Shown: positions 1 to 10,390, counted from the stretch's first letter. The stretch: DNA of 64,000 bases from Nostoc sp. 'Lobaria pulmonaria (5183) cyanobiont' (GCF_002949795.1 NZ_CP026692.1:5254545-5318544), one strand, 5' to 3'. The notes: generated by a model not told the origin, from the sequence alone. Made by a program: numbers and translations.

Positions 1-157
1 TAGAAGATTATAGGCTCAAAGTTAGGTTCAACGCAACTCTCAGTATCATATGTTCGCACAATCATTTTGAGTTGAATTTTCAATGTGAATCAATAATTCA
101 GCGTAAAAATTTCAAATTTTATCACAATATAAAATTTTTCTCGTGATATTGATTGAA

Positions 158-751
158 TTATTGATTTATTGATTTATAGTTTTGTATTGTCTGATAAAGC
201 ATTGCATCCTTGAAGCTAATATCTGACCACGCTTCCATAGCTTTTTGAGTTATATTTTCATCAAAATTAGCTGAGACTCCATACTTCTCCATCTCATCTT
301 GGTCTAACCATAAATAATCACCAATATCAGTCCTTTCCCATCTATGTCCCTGCTCTAGAGAATTTGATTTGTAATGCTTACTGGTGAAATCGATAAACTC
401 AAAAGGGGTGATTATTCGGCGTTCTCTACACAAACCAACAATCCAACAATGGTAATTTCCAGTCTTAAAAGATGGGTTTATTGCCCCAAAGTTTACTCCT
501 TTGCTTACGTCTTCGGGATCAGACGCTACTCTTACAGAAATACTGCCTCCTTGAAGAGAGTAATAAAGAGTTTCATCTTTACTTACCTTCTGATATACAA
601 CTGTACAAACGTCCATACCAAGACCTGCATAGTATAGGCATAGACCATTAACTTTACCAGGAAGTCTATCGGAAAATGCCTGAACTGTTTGATGTATAGA
701 AGTAGCAATTGCATCTCTACGATTATTAGAAAGCTTTAGCTCGTTTTCCAT
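158..751 (-). CDS. Hypothetical protein, about 197 aa
   Basis: I do not recognise this protein family. The reading frame extends to 778, but the in-frame ATG at 751 (MENELKLS) has an AGG about nine bases upstream and gives the more natural start. The protein is soluble, with no signal peptide or membrane segment, and has a mixed-charge C-terminal half rich in Trp and acidic residues. It stands alone near the window edge, 150 bases from sdhA and on the same strand. The local DNA is AT-rich compared with sdhA, which may indicate accessory origin. Function unknown. Confidence 0.6.
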   Translation of the reverse strand: MENELKLSNNRRDAIATSIHQTVQAFSDRLPGKVNGLCLYYAGLGMDVCTVVYQKVSKDETLYYSLQGGSISVRVASDPEDVSKGVNFGAINPSFKTGNYHCWIVGLCRERRIITPFEFIDFTSKHYKSNSLEQGHRWERTDIGDYLWLDQDEMEKYGVSANFDENITQKAMEAWSDISFKDAMLYQTIQNYKSINQ

Positions 752-901
752 ATTGCATAACCTGTGATCAAAAATCAACTATTGTCGAATGTTTAAACCT
801 ATATATTCTTTGTGTAATTGTCAAACACTCTGTCAAATTACCTGAAAAAATAAAGTTATAAAGAAAGGATGAAATAGATAATTTCATCCTTTAGTTAAAA
901 T

Positions 902-2629
902 TTAATACTTCCGCTCTTTTGGCTCAAACATAGTAATTGCGACCGATCGATATTGAATATCAATTCCTGCTGGTGAGTAGTATGCCATTGTGTGTTTGAG
1001 AAAGTTTGTATCATCTCGCTGGGAATAATCTTCGCGGAAATGAGCGCCACGACTTTCTTGGCGATTTAGGGCTGATGCCAAAATGGTCTGTCCCACTACC
1101 ATCAAACTTCGTAATTCTAAGGCTTCTACGAGTTCTGTATTCCAACAACTACCTTTGTCATCTAAATAAATTTGAGGGTATTTTTGTTGTATTTCTTCTA
1201 GTTTCTGCAAACCTTCAGTCATTAATGCCTCAGTGCGGAAAACGCCGCAGTACTCAGTCATACAATCCTGAAAAGCTTCACGGACTTGATTAATACGGTA
1301 CTGTCCTGGCTGTTCTAATAAAGCTTGAATTTGTTGCTGGGCTTCTGTTACATAATGTTGCTCATCTACAGAGGGTAACTTACGTTTTTGCACAAATTTG
1401 GCGATCGCAGCCCCAGTTCTTTTACCATAAACTACGCATTCCAGTAGTGAATTACTACCAAGACGATTTGCACCATGTACGGAAACACAAGATGTTTCAC
1501 CCGCAGCAAAGAAAGCATCAACAAAACCATCGCCACTACTACGAACTTGACCATCAGTGTTAACTGGTATACCACCCATACAATAGTGAATTGTCGGGCG
1601 GACTGGCATAGGTTGAGTTACTGCATCAACACCTACTAGGCGATGGGCTTCTTCCCAACAGAAGGGAACGCGACTCATAATTTTTTCTTTGCCCAGATGG
1701 CGTAGATCCAGATAAACAAAGGGCCCGCCAGCACTACCGTCGAGATGAATACCATGTCCAGCGCGAATTTCGTAAGCGATCGCTCGTGAGGTAATATCAC
1801 GAGGAGCTAGTTCCATCCGACTAGGTGCATAATTCGCCATGAAGCGATCGCCTTGACTATTAATCAGATACGCCCCTTCTCCCCGTACCGCTTCCGAAAT
1901 CAGTACCCCTACCGGATATAAACCAGTGGGATGAAACTGAACAAATTCCATATCTTCTAGGGGCAAACCTGCGATCGCAGTCATGGCCAAACCATCACCT
2001 GAAGAAGCGTAATCATTAGAGGTGGTGTTATAAACGCGACCATAGCCCCCGGTAGCAAACATCACCGCCTTAGCGCGCACCACCTCAATATGTCCATCCA
2101 AAAGATGGAACATGACCACACCCTTGGCCTCATTTTCTTCTAAAATAAGACGCATCACGTACCACTCTTCGTAAACTTGCACCCCATAACGCCGCAAATT
2201 GTTAACCAATTCGTGCAAAATTGCATGACCGGTTTTGTCCGCGGCGTAACAAGTGCGGTTGTGGGAATGTCCGCCAAAAGCCCTTTGGGCAATGCGTCCA
2301 TCGGGTAAGCGAGAGAACAAAACGCCGAGATGTTCCAAGTCAATCACCACATCTGGCGCTTCTTGGGCGAGAATCGCCACAGCATCTTGGTCTGCCAAGT
2401 AATCAGAACCCTTGACAGTATCAAAAGCGTGTGCTTCCCAACTATCTTCGGAATCAACATTTTTCAGCGATGCAGCCATACCACCTTGAGCCGCAACCGA
2501 GTGGGAACGAATTGGGTGGGTTTTTGCAACCACAGCAATATTTAAACTAGGGTCAGTACGGGCAATTTCTACAGCAGCGCGACATCCCGCCAATCCTCCC
2601 CCGACAATAATCACATCGTGTTCCAGCAT
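902..2629 (-). CDS. sdhA: Succinate dehydrogenase/fumarate reductase flavoprotein subunit
   Basis: This is the FAD-binding catalytic subunit that oxidises succinate to fumarate and feeds electrons to the quinone pool at the membrane. The N terminus has the FAD dinucleotide-binding GGGLAG motif, followed by SVAAQGGMAA around the FAD attachment region, the HPTGLYPVG and RGEGAYL catalytic segments, HYCMGGIPVN, and GSNSLLECVVYG near residue 390. The length of 575 aa is normal for the family. No iron-sulfur or membrane-anchor subunit gene lies next to it; in cyanobacteria sdh genes are often dispersed. L-aspartate oxidase (nadB) is the main alternative, but the C-terminal region fits SdhA better. 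Confidence 0.9.
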   Translation of the reverse strand: MLEHDVIIVGGGLAGCRAAVEIARTDPSLNIAVVAKTHPIRSHSVAAQGGMAASLKNVDSEDSWEAHAFDTVKGSDYLADQDAVAILAQEAPDVVIDLEHLGVLFSRLPDGRIAQRAFGGHSHNRTCYAADKTGHAILHELVNNLRRYGVQVYEEWYVMRLILEENEAKGVVMFHLLDGHIEVVRAKAVMFATGGYGRVYNTTSNDYASSGDGLAMTAIAGLPLEDMEFVQFHPTGLYPVGVLISEAVRGEGAYLINSQGDRFMANYAPSRMELAPRDITSRAIAYEIRAGHGIHLDGSAGGPFVYLDLRHLGKEKIMSRVPFCWEEAHRLVGVDAVTQPMPVRPTIHYCMGGIPVNTDGQVRSSGDGFVDAFFAAGETSCVSVHGANRLGSNSLLECVVYGKRTGAAIAKFVQKRKLPSVDEQHYVTEAQQQIQALLEQPGQYRINQVREAFQDCMTEYCGVFRTEALMTEGLQKLEEIQQKYPQIYLDDKGSCWNTELVEALELRSLMVVGQTILASALNRQESRGAHFREDYSQRDDTNFLKHTMAYYSPAGIDIQYRSVAITMFEPKERKY

Positions 2630-2867
2630 AATTAGCCCTCTGATTGCAAACCACTGCTGTTCTATTGTAGAGACGTGATTAATCAGCTAGTGAGTTGTAA
2701 CAGTCGCATCTCTACAAAAAAATCCCTGCTTATAGACAGGGATGTTATAAAAAATTTTGAAATTAGGAGTGAAAAGTTAAAAACAAAGAGTTACGGCACA
2801 GATAGAGTGACTCATAACTCCTGTAGAGACGCGATTAATCGCGTCTCTACTCATAACTCCTAACTCT

Positions 2868-3185
2868 TTAGCTAGTTGCTTGTACAGGTTGTTGCTGAGA
2901 CACATTACCTGGTATGGGTTCCATTTTGGTTTCTGGTCCTACAGGACTGACTTCAACATGATTTAACAAGGTAGTGACAAACGCAAACAACAAGAAAGGT
3001 AGCGATAGCAGAACGACGAGACCAGCTGTTGCTAAAGCGTACACGGGGCGCTTGGCACCCATCAGCGCCAAAGCTGATGCCAAACTCAGGGTAATTGTAA
3101 TCAACCAAACTATTATTTGACCGTAGATATCACCGAAAGTCAGGGTACAGACAAACCGATACTTTTGAATATTATTTTCGCTCAT
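2868..3185 (-). CDS. Small conserved-type membrane protein
   Basis: A protein of about 105 aa with two hydrophobic helices (roughly residues 20-45 and 50-75) and a Pro/Gln-rich hydrophilic C-terminal tail. The frame begins with GTG-ATG; the ATG at 3185 is preferred, with a GAGG about ten bases upstream. It looks like an inner or thylakoid membrane protein. I cannot assign a family. It is transcribed towards sdhA but is separated from it by about 240 bases that contain small repeats of the 'gtagagacg' type. Confidence 0.65.
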   Translation of the reverse strand: MSENNIQKYRFVCTLTFGDIYGQIIVWLITITLSLASALALMGAKRPVYALATAGLVVLLSLPFLLFAFVTTLLNHVEVSPVGPETKMEPIPGNVSQQQPVQATS

Positions 3186-3709
3186 CACATTTGCCTCAAG
3201 TCTCTCCTAATAGGTTCTACGTTAGAACTATGTTTGCCTTGTAGGCAATTTCTAAATATTTTTGCAAGCTTTGTAATATCACTTCACAATCTAGCTGTCT
3301 TTGGCGGCAAGGAAGTTATGCTCAAAAACTTCTTCCCTTCATAGGAGAGGTCGCAATTGCGATCGCCTCCTTAACAAACACTATCTTAGTTTTAGGCAAA
3401 GAGACTATTTGTCATCTGTCAAATTCAGGATATTCAAAATAAATATATAGCAATTCTATTTAATTTGTGAAAATTGCAACCCACAGATTCCCAACTTCCT
3501 AAAAGTTGTCGGGAGTCTTGTTTCTCATGAATGATTCAAGATTGCTATAGTATTTAGTTTTTTGCTAGTAAATATTAACTAGAGAAATCATGTAAAGTGC
3601 TTGATGTCAAACCGATTTTTTGATGTTAAATTTTGAGTATTGCCCGAACTTGTTGACTAAATCAACAAAAACCTTTATTTTTCGTGGCAACATTGTTTTA
3701 GGAGTGAAT
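3186..3709. other. Intergenic region with a repeat copy
   Basis: No gene is seen. A stretch ending near 3551 (tcatgaatgattcaagat, then tgctatag) closely resembles 60566-60590 and, with 'tatagcaattct' near 3446, forms imperfect inverted ends of a roughly 100-base dispersed element. A GCGATCGC site lies near 3360. The rest is AT-rich leader for the gene that starts at 3710. Confidence 0.4.
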
Positions 3710-4552
3710 GTGAATACTATTTTTCTTCGTAAAGGTGTTTTTTGGTTGCCAAGTTTAGCTGCTCTTGCATTCCTGAGTAGCGGTTTATCTGCAAGCGCCC
3801 AGACAGTAGACAAGGTGAGCAGTCAGCCATTAACCGAACCTTCCGCAACCGTAGCGTCTCCCAACGAGTTTAGTCCAGAAATAGACACTGAAAGCCAAAA
3901 TCTCTCTACAGAAATAACTAAGACTTTTACAGTCACAAATTTAACTAAGGGAGAGCAGTTGCCCAATACTGCGATACAAGAAAACGCTAGTGTAACACCC
4001 ACACCTGTCCCAGGCACAGTGGCAACTTCATCTGCGACGCTTATCTCTGAATTTGTACAACCGACTTCTAAAGCCACTGCTCAATCATCTGCTACCAAAG
4101 TGGCGCAATCGGATATTGATTTAGGTAGAACTACAGGTGGTGGTAGTAGCTATCTTGGGATCGCTGCTAACATTGGTTTGAGTGGTGGTGACACGTCTTT
4201 GGGCGACGGTAACTTTGCAGTAGTTAGCAAAATTGGACTGACAAATTCTATATCAGTGCGACCCTCAGCCGTATTTGGAGATAACACCACAATTTTACTT
4301 CCAATCACCTACGATTTTACCTTCAAATCAGCAGATGCTTTTAGCGAACCATTAGCGATCGCACCTTACATCGGAGTCGGTGCAGCTTATAAAACTGGTG
4401 ATGATTCGCAATTTGCCTTTTTGGCATCTGCTGGCATTGATGTACCTCTAACTTCTCAATTTACAGCAACGGCTGCTATAAATGCCGGATTTTTCGATGA
4501 AACTGATGTGGGCTTGTTGTTAGGAGTTGGTTACAACTTCAGTGGGCTTTAA
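3710..4552 (+). CDS. Secreted outer-membrane beta-barrel-like protein
   Basis: The reading frame is open from 3620, but the GTG at 3710 has a GGAG six bases upstream and begins a clear signal peptide (hydrophobic core followed by SGLSASA). The mature N-terminal third is low-complexity and Thr/Ser/Pro-rich. The C-terminal 130 residues alternate polar and hydrophobic residues with Gly-rich turns and end in GVGYNFSGL, typical of an outer-membrane beta-barrel with a C-terminal aromatic-leucine pattern. The likely location is the outer membrane. The substrate or role cannot be read from sequence. Length about 280 aa. Confidence 0.75.
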   Translation: MNTIFLRKGVFWLPSLAALAFLSSGLSASAQTVDKVSSQPLTEPSATVASPNEFSPEIDTESQNLSTEITKTFTVTNLTKGEQLPNTAIQENASVTPTPVPGTVATSSATLISEFVQPTSKATAQSSATKVAQSDIDLGRTTGGGSSYLGIAANIGLSGGDTSLGDGNFAVVSKIGLTNSISVRPSAVFGDNTTILLPITYDFTFKSADAFSEPLAIAPYIGVGAAYKTGDDSQFAFLASAGIDVPLTSQFTATAAINAGFFDETDVGLLLGVGYNFSGL

Positions 4553-4608
4553 GAATTAGGAGTTAGGAGTTATTAAGATTAAATTCATAACTCATAACTC
4601 CTTAGTTT

Positions 4609-5931
4609 TTATTTAGGGGTAACTTTGTCAATCACCTTGATTGTGCCATCATCTCCTACTGTCCAAACATCGTATACACCAACGACATCGCCGTTAGCAT
4701 CGACATCTACGTTGCCACTGGCTCCTTGGTAGTTAATTTTTTTACCATCTTGAAGTAATTTTAGTCCCTCGCAGACATCAGTAACTTCTGTGCCAGGGCC
4801 ATCAGCAACTTCCCGAATTTTGCTGGCTATACCAACGCCTGTATTTTGTTTAGCAGCTTGCGCCGCCAATGTCAATAAAGCAGCTGCATCCCAAGCTTGA
4901 GGAGCGTATTCCCCTGGCGCACCACCCTTTTTATCTTTCCACAGTTTGTTGAAAGCTTCTAATGCTTTACCATCGGAACCGGGTACTGTACCGATCGCTC
5001 CTGTTAAGATATATTTACCATCACCGCCTTTGCCAACTTGTTCGGGAAAAGTCGGTGATTTAACCCCATCTGTCAACAGAATCTGTACTCCCTTCGCCAC
5101 ACCTTGTTGATAGGCGGCTTTCAGGAACAGACTACCAGTTTCTGCATAGAGTACAGCCAGGACTGCATCTGGTTTACCAGCAAAAGCAGCAGCCGCTTCT
5201 GTATCAAATGTTTGGGCTTTTGGATCGTAGCGGACAGGCTTATCTTTATTAACTATAGTTCCACCCAATTTTTCAAAAGTTTGCACGAATGCTTTTTCAA
5301 ACCCTACGCCATAGTCATTATTAATCACGACTGTAGAAACTCGCTTAAAACCTTTTTTTCTGGCAAGTTGGGCTAAAGCTAGCGCTTGATATGTATCGGG
5401 GGGGGCTGTACGTGCCCAAAAGCCTTTATAGTCGCCTTTTTGGGCCTTTTCAGTAAAGACGGGACTGGTACTACCAGGAGAAACCAGCATGACTTTATTT
5501 GGCGTGGCAATCGAGACTGCTGCACTAGAAACGCTACTGGCAAAGGAACCAACTACACCTGCAACTTTATCTAAAGTTGCAAGTTTGGTCATACCGGCAG
5601 CTCCAGCTCTTGGGTCGGTTTGGTCGTCTACTTGCACCAAAGTAACAGGTTCGCCATTCACCCCACCGCAAGCGTTGACTGTATCGACAAGTAAAGGAAC
5701 AGAACCTAGCATCTGCTGTCCTACAGAAGCCAAGTCACCTGTTGTTGGTAGCAGGGAACCAATTTTTAGTCCTTTAGCACTGCTTGTAGTAGTTGAGTTT
5801 GCCGCTGGAGTAGCAGTACTTGCGTTGTTAGCTGTACCGTTGGGGGTAGTGTTATCACCACAAGACCCAACCAGAAACCCAGTTGCTAGGGTAGCTATAC
5901 TAAAGGCTAAGGCGGTGCTAATTTTTTTCAT
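4609..5931 (-). CDS. ABC transporter substrate-binding lipoprotein, branched-chain/neutral amino acid type (NatB-like)
   Basis: A periplasmic binding protein of the Leu/Ile/Val-binding family. The N terminus is a lipoprotein signal with lipobox VGSC (Cys at residue 24), then a Ser/Thr/Ala-rich linker and the two-lobed domain beginning KIGSLLPTTGDLASVG. Segments such as GVVGSFASSVSSAAV and INNDYGVG are typical. Length 440 aa. In cyanobacteria the closest known role is NatB of the neutral amino-acid permease; that is inferred from family and length. No permease or ATPase genes are adjacent, so the rest of the transporter must lie elsewhere. Confidence 0.85.
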   Translation of the reverse strand: MKKISTALAFSIATLATGFLVGSCGDNTTPNGTANNASTATPAANSTTTSSAKGLKIGSLLPTTGDLASVGQQMLGSVPLLVDTVNACGGVNGEPVTLVQVDDQTDPRAGAAGMTKLATLDKVAGVVGSFASSVSSAAVSIATPNKVMLVSPGSTSPVFTEKAQKGDYKGFWARTAPPDTYQALALAQLARKKGFKRVSTVVINNDYGVGFEKAFVQTFEKLGGTIVNKDKPVRYDPKAQTFDTEAAAAFAGKPDAVLAVLYAETGSLFLKAAYQQGVAKGVQILLTDGVKSPTFPEQVGKGGDGKYILTGAIGTVPGSDGKALEAFNKLWKDKKGGAPGEYAPQAWDAAALLTLAAQAAKQNTGVGIASKIREVADGPGTEVTDVCEGLKLLQDGKKINYQGASGNVDVDANGDVVGVYDVWTVGDDGTIKVIDKVTPK

Positions 5932-6123
5932 AAATTACTCTCACTCCTCAAAATACTTAGGAGCCTAAAAATAAGATCCAAACTAGATTTGTAACTTAGC
6001 TGGATTTTATCAAGACTTCAAAGGATAGATCATATCATCCATCTTTGGGAGTAGGAGTATTTACTCGGCATTAATATTTATTTTTCTACACAGAATATCC
6101 TCCGTGTATCAAAACCTGGAAAA

Positions 6124-6215
6124 CGGAGAGGGAGGGATTCGAACCCTCGGTACGGAGTTGCCTGCCGTACAACAGATTAGCAATCTGCCGCTTTCGACCA
6201 CTCAGCCACCTCTCC
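6124..6215 (-). tRNA. tRNA-Ser (GCT)
   Basis: A class II tRNA with a perfect 7-bp acceptor stem (GGAGAGG/CCTCTCC), long variable arm, T loop TTCGAAT and anticodon loop TTGCTAA giving anticodon GCT. No CCA is encoded. It is a solitary host-type gene whose body differs from the Ser(GCT) gene in the array at 12178, which shares only the acceptor and D-arm beginning. Confidence 0.95.
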
Positions 6216-6334
6216 TGACTCACGAATAATGATGTTAGCAGGTTTTTTGGCAAGAGTCAATAGTCATTTGTCATTTGTCATTGGTTATTTATAAAACACT
6301 AAGGACTAAAGACTAGGGACAAATGACTAATTTT

Positions 6335-7267
6335 TTAAAGGACTTGCGATCGCATCCAAGCTATGGGCAAGGTGCGTAACTTTTTCCACTGGGGAACGTA
6401 AGCCCGCTGACTGAATACATCGTAACCGTTGCGTTCAATCACCTCCAAAATTTGACCGTACAGCATTGATGCTGCCCAAACCGGCCAACGAGCATCTGCT
6501 GCTAAATAAGTAATTCCCCGATCGGATATGGTATAGAATTGGCGGGCCCGAGCAATTTGAAAGCGCATCAATGCCCGCCAACGCTCATCTACCACACCAT
6601 TGAAGAAATCTTGCTCGGTATAGTTGAATTTTGCCAAGTCCTCAAGGGGAACGTAGATCCGTCCCCGTTTGGCATCTTCTCCCACATCCCGCAGGATGTT
6701 GGTGAGTTGATTGGCAATTCCCAGAGCGATCGCTTCTTCTGTGGGAACATAAGGTTGGATGTTTTGCCGCCACGGTGCTGCATATATGGTGTTATCCACA
6801 CCCATAACTGATGTTGACATTAAGCCAACAGTGCCAGCAACACGGTAACAGTAGAGGTATAACTCCTCAAAGGTTTCATAACGACTGCGATATAAGTCCA
6901 TGCGCTGACCGGCAATCATATCCCGAAATGGCTGAATGTCCATCGGAAAGCGCTGGAGAGTATCAACTAAAGCTACATCGTAATTTTCTAATGGGCGTCC
7001 CGCAAAAATGGATTCCAGCTGCTGTTCCCATAGGTCTAGGGTTTCTGGCGTGGTAATAGCAGATGCGGGGCCATCCACCAATTCATCTGTACGGCGACAC
7101 CAAGCGTAAATTGACCAAATAGATTGACGTTTTACCGGACTCATAAGCAAAGTACCCAGGTAAAAAGTCTTGGCATACTTTGCTGTGAGATGCCGACAAA
7201 GTTTGTATGACTCGTCTACAGAGACCAGCGTTTTCATGCGCGGCGGGGAATCAGGCAGTTGCAGCAT
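6335..7267 (-). CDS. crtB: Phytoene synthase
   Basis: Joins two geranylgeranyl diphosphates to phytoene, the first committed step of carotenoid synthesis. The squalene/phytoene synthase fold is shown by the first aspartate-rich region (WCRRTDELVD, near residue 60) and the second (LTNILRDVGEDAKRGRIYVP, near residue 190). Length 310 aa is normal. It overlaps the end of crtP by 17 bases in the same direction, the conserved cyanobacterial crtP-crtB operon arrangement. Expression is likely coupled to crtP. Confidence 0.95.
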   Translation of the reverse strand: MLQLPDSPPRMKTLVSVDESYKLCRHLTAKYAKTFYLGTLLMSPVKRQSIWSIYAWCRRTDELVDGPASAITTPETLDLWEQQLESIFAGRPLENYDVALVDTLQRFPMDIQPFRDMIAGQRMDLYRSRYETFEELYLYCYRVAGTVGLMSTSVMGVDNTIYAAPWRQNIQPYVPTEEAIALGIANQLTNILRDVGEDAKRGRIYVPLEDLAKFNYTEQDFFNGVVDERWRALMRFQIARARQFYTISDRGITYLAADARWPVWAASMLYGQILEVIERNGYDVFSQRAYVPQWKKLRTLPIAWMRSQVL

Positions 7268-8690
7268 TCGTTGCGGGCGGTCGGGTGAGCGTTTGCAGGT
7301 TTGAGGAATTTGCTACCGGGAGGGCCTCAGAAATCGCCTGCGCTGTCAGCTTACCAGAAAGTACGGCACCTTCCATACTGGCTAAGTAGCGTTGCATGGT
7401 GTAATCCCCGCTGAGATAGAAATTACTAATGGGGGTTATTTGCGAGGGACGGTACTGTTGACGACCAGGGGTCGCTTTGTAAACTGAACGGGGCGTTTTC
7501 ACCACATGAGATTTCAGCAATGTTGCTGGATTGTCTACCCCAAAATGGTCGGGGAAGAGTTTTTCTAACTCGGCAATAGTTGCAGCCACAATCTCCTCAT
7601 CGGATTTGGCAATCCAATCTTTTGCCGGGGCTAGAACCAATTCCAGCATCGAGCGATCGGGGTTGGCGTATTCACGGCAGGTATTGCTCATATCAGCATA
7701 AACGCTTAGGAGGGGCGATCGCGAGAATAGCAAGTGATCAATTTGCGTAAGTTTACGATCGAACCACAAATGTACGTTAATCACAGGCACGCCTTCCAAC
7801 CCTTCTAGCTTTTGGAAAAACTCCATTTCTTTCCAAGGTGCTGGCAAAATCACCTTTAGAGGGTCAACCGGCATGGCAGATACATACAAATCCGCCGTGA
7901 AAACTTCATCTTCGTCCCCATTCAACCCCCGAATCAAGTATCCTTTCACGCTACCATCGGCGTTTAGCAAAATCTCTTTTAAAGGGGCATTCAAGCGGAC
8001 TTCTCCACCGCGTTCGGTGATGTAATCCACTATGGGCTGACACAATCGTTCTGTTGGCGAACCATCCAAAAAGGCCATTTTCGAGCCTTTTTTTTCCTGG
8101 AGGAAACGATTGAGGGCAGTTAAAAGAATGGTTGCCGAAATTTCATCTGGGCCGATGAAGTTCAGCGATTTGGCCATGGCAATAAAAACTTCTTTATTGA
8201 CCCGTTCTGGAATGTTGTGTTTACGCAGCCAATCTGTCCAGGAATATTTGTCCATTTCTTCAACGTACTTTTGCCCTTGAATCATGGCTGGCAATAACCC
8301 GATGCCAAAGCGGATTTTTTCTGGCCATGTCAGCATGTCGTTGTTTCGCAGAATTGCCACTATACCATTAATCGGTGCTGGCAAATTTGGGAAATCAAAG
8401 CGACTGTAAGTACCTGGTGCATCCGGCTGGTTGAAGATCATTGTGTGTTCTTTCCACTGCAATCGATCTTCAATGTCCAGTTCTTTGAATAACTGCAACA
8501 TATTAGGATATGCGCCAAAAAAGATGTGCAGACCTGTTTCGTACCAGTCTCCATCAGCATCTTTCCACGCGGCCACTTTACCGCCTAGAACGTCTCGACG
8601 TTCCAAGACAATGGGTGTGTGACCTGCGTCTGTAAGATATTTCGCGCAGGAAAGTCCTGCTAGTCCCGCTCCCGCGATCGCTACTCGCAT
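7251..8690 (-). CDS. crtP: 15-cis-phytoene desaturase (plant/cyanobacterial type)
   Basis: Converts phytoene to zeta-carotene using plastoquinone as acceptor. The protein starts MRVAIAGAGLAGLSCAKYL, the FAD-binding dinucleotide motif, followed by VLERRDVLGGKVAAW. The C-terminal FAD/carotenoid-binding segment FYLSGDYTMQRYLASMEGA is intact. Length 479 aa matches the family. It is the first gene of the crtP-crtB operon. Confidence 0.96.
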   Translation of the reverse strand: MRVAIAGAGLAGLSCAKYLTDAGHTPIVLERRDVLGGKVAAWKDADGDWYETGLHIFFGAYPNMLQLFKELDIEDRLQWKEHTMIFNQPDAPGTYSRFDFPNLPAPINGIVAILRNNDMLTWPEKIRFGIGLLPAMIQGQKYVEEMDKYSWTDWLRKHNIPERVNKEVFIAMAKSLNFIGPDEISATILLTALNRFLQEKKGSKMAFLDGSPTERLCQPIVDYITERGGEVRLNAPLKEILLNADGSVKGYLIRGLNGDEDEVFTADLYVSAMPVDPLKVILPAPWKEMEFFQKLEGLEGVPVINVHLWFDRKLTQIDHLLFSRSPLLSVYADMSNTCREYANPDRSMLELVLAPAKDWIAKSDEEIVAATIAELEKLFPDHFGVDNPATLLKSHVVKTPRSVYKATPGRQQYRPSQITPISNFYLSGDYTMQRYLASMEGAVLSGKLTAQAISEALPVANSSNLQTLTRPPATNAATA

Positions 8691-9135
8691 GTAACCCTAC
8701 TGCTCTTCAATATTTCTTAACCGTTTTATCGTTTTCATTATACGTTGCAATCCGTTACATTTGGCAGTTGTTGTGCGATCGCTTCCCCAAAAAGCTTTTG
8801 CCAAAGGGAATTTTACCTAAGCGCACCTACCCGAACAAATTGTTAATACCATTGTTGGCAATAGGTTTGAGCGAGCATTTCATTTATCTTTACATAGAAG
8901 AAATTTAGGCAAACAAAAGTATTTCCTTTGACTGAAAATAGGGTAATCTCAAATGTGGTCTTAAAGTAGTTGATTTATTTGCTAATTCGTGTATTTGCTC
9001 TGAGGAAATATCTGGAGTATTGCTTAAAGACTACTTGGAAAACTTTCCGCTTCCCATAAGCGTGTAGGATAAAAGTCTATGTCCTCTAGGTTGAACAACC
9101 CAGTTGTTTACCGCACAACTTATAGGTAAAAGATT
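8691..9135. other. Divergent intergenic region between crtP and a nagZ-like gene
   Basis: A 445-base spacer between divergent genes, expected to hold the promoters of both. It contains one HIP1-type GCGATCGC near 8776. No ORF of note, RNA gene or clear operator is seen. Confidence 0.5.
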
Positions 9136-10224
9136 ATGGGTGTATCGCAGGAGCTAAAGCGCTTTGGACATCACCTGATTTTAGGTATTTCCGGAACTAC
9201 ATTAAGTGATGACGATAAACGCGCACTCAATGAATTGAAACCGATTGGTGTGATATTTTTTGCCAAGAACTTTTTGGATGGCACCCCATATCAGGTTTGG
9301 CTGGAAAGCTTCAAGGATTTAAATAGGCAGATACGAGAATATACTGAACGTGATTCTATGTTCATGACTCTCGATCATGAAGGAGGTCGTGTAATTCGTA
9401 CACCACCGCCAATTACCCGCTTTCCTCATGCCTTATTACTGCGATCGCACGCTTATGAAGTAGCAAAAGCCACAGCAGTAGAACTAAAATCATTGGGAAT
9501 CAATTTATCTTGGGCACCAGTAGCTGATATTTTTTCCCATCCTGACAACCCCGTGATTGGGTCTCGCGCCTTTGGTAACACTCCCGAAACTGCTACTCAA
9601 GGTGCGCGTGACTATTACTTTGGACTTCGAGATTTAGGAATTTTGGGATGCGCCAAACACTTTCCGGGACATGGAGACACCAGCAAGGACTCTCACATTG
9701 AGTTACCAATACTGAATTTAACTCTAGAAGACCTGCGACTTCGAGAACTTATACCCTTCAGAGCTTTAATCGAAGTCCAGATTCCTTTGATGATGACTGT
9801 CCATATCTTATTTCCCAAGATAGATCCTGATGTGCCAGGAACGCTTTCCCAGGCTATCCTCAAAACTATACTTAGAGAGGAACTTGGCTTCGAGGGAGTG
9901 GTTGTATCTGATGACTTGGATATGAAAGCGATCTCAGATATGTTTATGAAAGCTGGTACTGTGGCGCGGTCATTTAATGCAGGCTGCGATCTGTTTATTG
10001 TGTCACGTAATATTAATTCATCATCTATTGAAAGAACTTATCGGATTGCTGAAGATTTTGCTGATTCGCTTAATAACGGCAGCTTAGATGAAACAGTGGT
10101 AGAAGCAGCTAGAGAAAGAATTGAGAAACTACTGGCAGTAACACCGCAATATCCCATACATGCCTTGGATAAAGATGTATTATCGCAACATGCTCAACTA
10201 GCGATCGCGAGTTGCTACTCATAA
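9136..10224 (+). CDS. Glycoside hydrolase family 3, NagZ-like beta-N-acetylhexosaminidase
   Basis: A single-domain family 3 hydrolase of 362 aa. The signature KHFPGHGDTSKDSH (near residue 175) carries the substrate-binding and His-dyad loop of NagZ enzymes, and VVVSDDLDMKAIS (near 258) carries the nucleophilic Asp. NagZ cleaves GlcNAc from anhydromuropeptides in cell-wall recycling; the absence of a signal peptide fits a cytoplasmic enzyme. It is transcribed towards the 3' end of the tRNA array, from which it is separated by about 95 bases. Confidence 0.85.
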   Translation: MGVSQELKRFGHHLILGISGTTLSDDDKRALNELKPIGVIFFAKNFLDGTPYQVWLESFKDLNRQIREYTERDSMFMTLDHEGGRVIRTPPPITRFPHALLLRSHAYEVAKATAVELKSLGINLSWAPVADIFSHPDNPVIGSRAFGNTPETATQGARDYYFGLRDLGILGCAKHFPGHGDTSKDSHIELPILNLTLEDLRLRELIPFRALIEVQIPLMMTVHILFPKIDPDVPGTLSQAILKTILREELGFEGVVVSDDLDMKAISDMFMKAGTVARSFNAGCDLFIVSRNINSSSIERTYRIAEDFADSLNNGSLDETVVEAARERIEKLLAVTPQYPIHALDKDVLSQHAQLAIASCYS

Positions 10225-10319
10225 CCCAACGTGCATTCAAGTTGTACATTAGCAATTGCCAAAAGCCTAACTAAGATTGCATTTCTTAAATTTTGAATTT
10301 TGAATTTTGAATTGTTTAG

Positions 10320-10390
10320 TGGGTGGTATAGGGGTCGAACCTATTTCTGCGGGTTAAAAGCCCGCTGCACAGCCGGTATGCCAACCACCC
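10320..10390 (-). tRNA. tRNA-Lys (TTT)
   Basis: Acceptor GGGTGGT/ACCACCC, anticodon stem GCGGG/CCCGC with loop CTTTTAA (anticodon TTT), T loop TTCGACC. Discriminator A and no encoded CCA. Last gene of the array in transcription order. Confidence 0.9.
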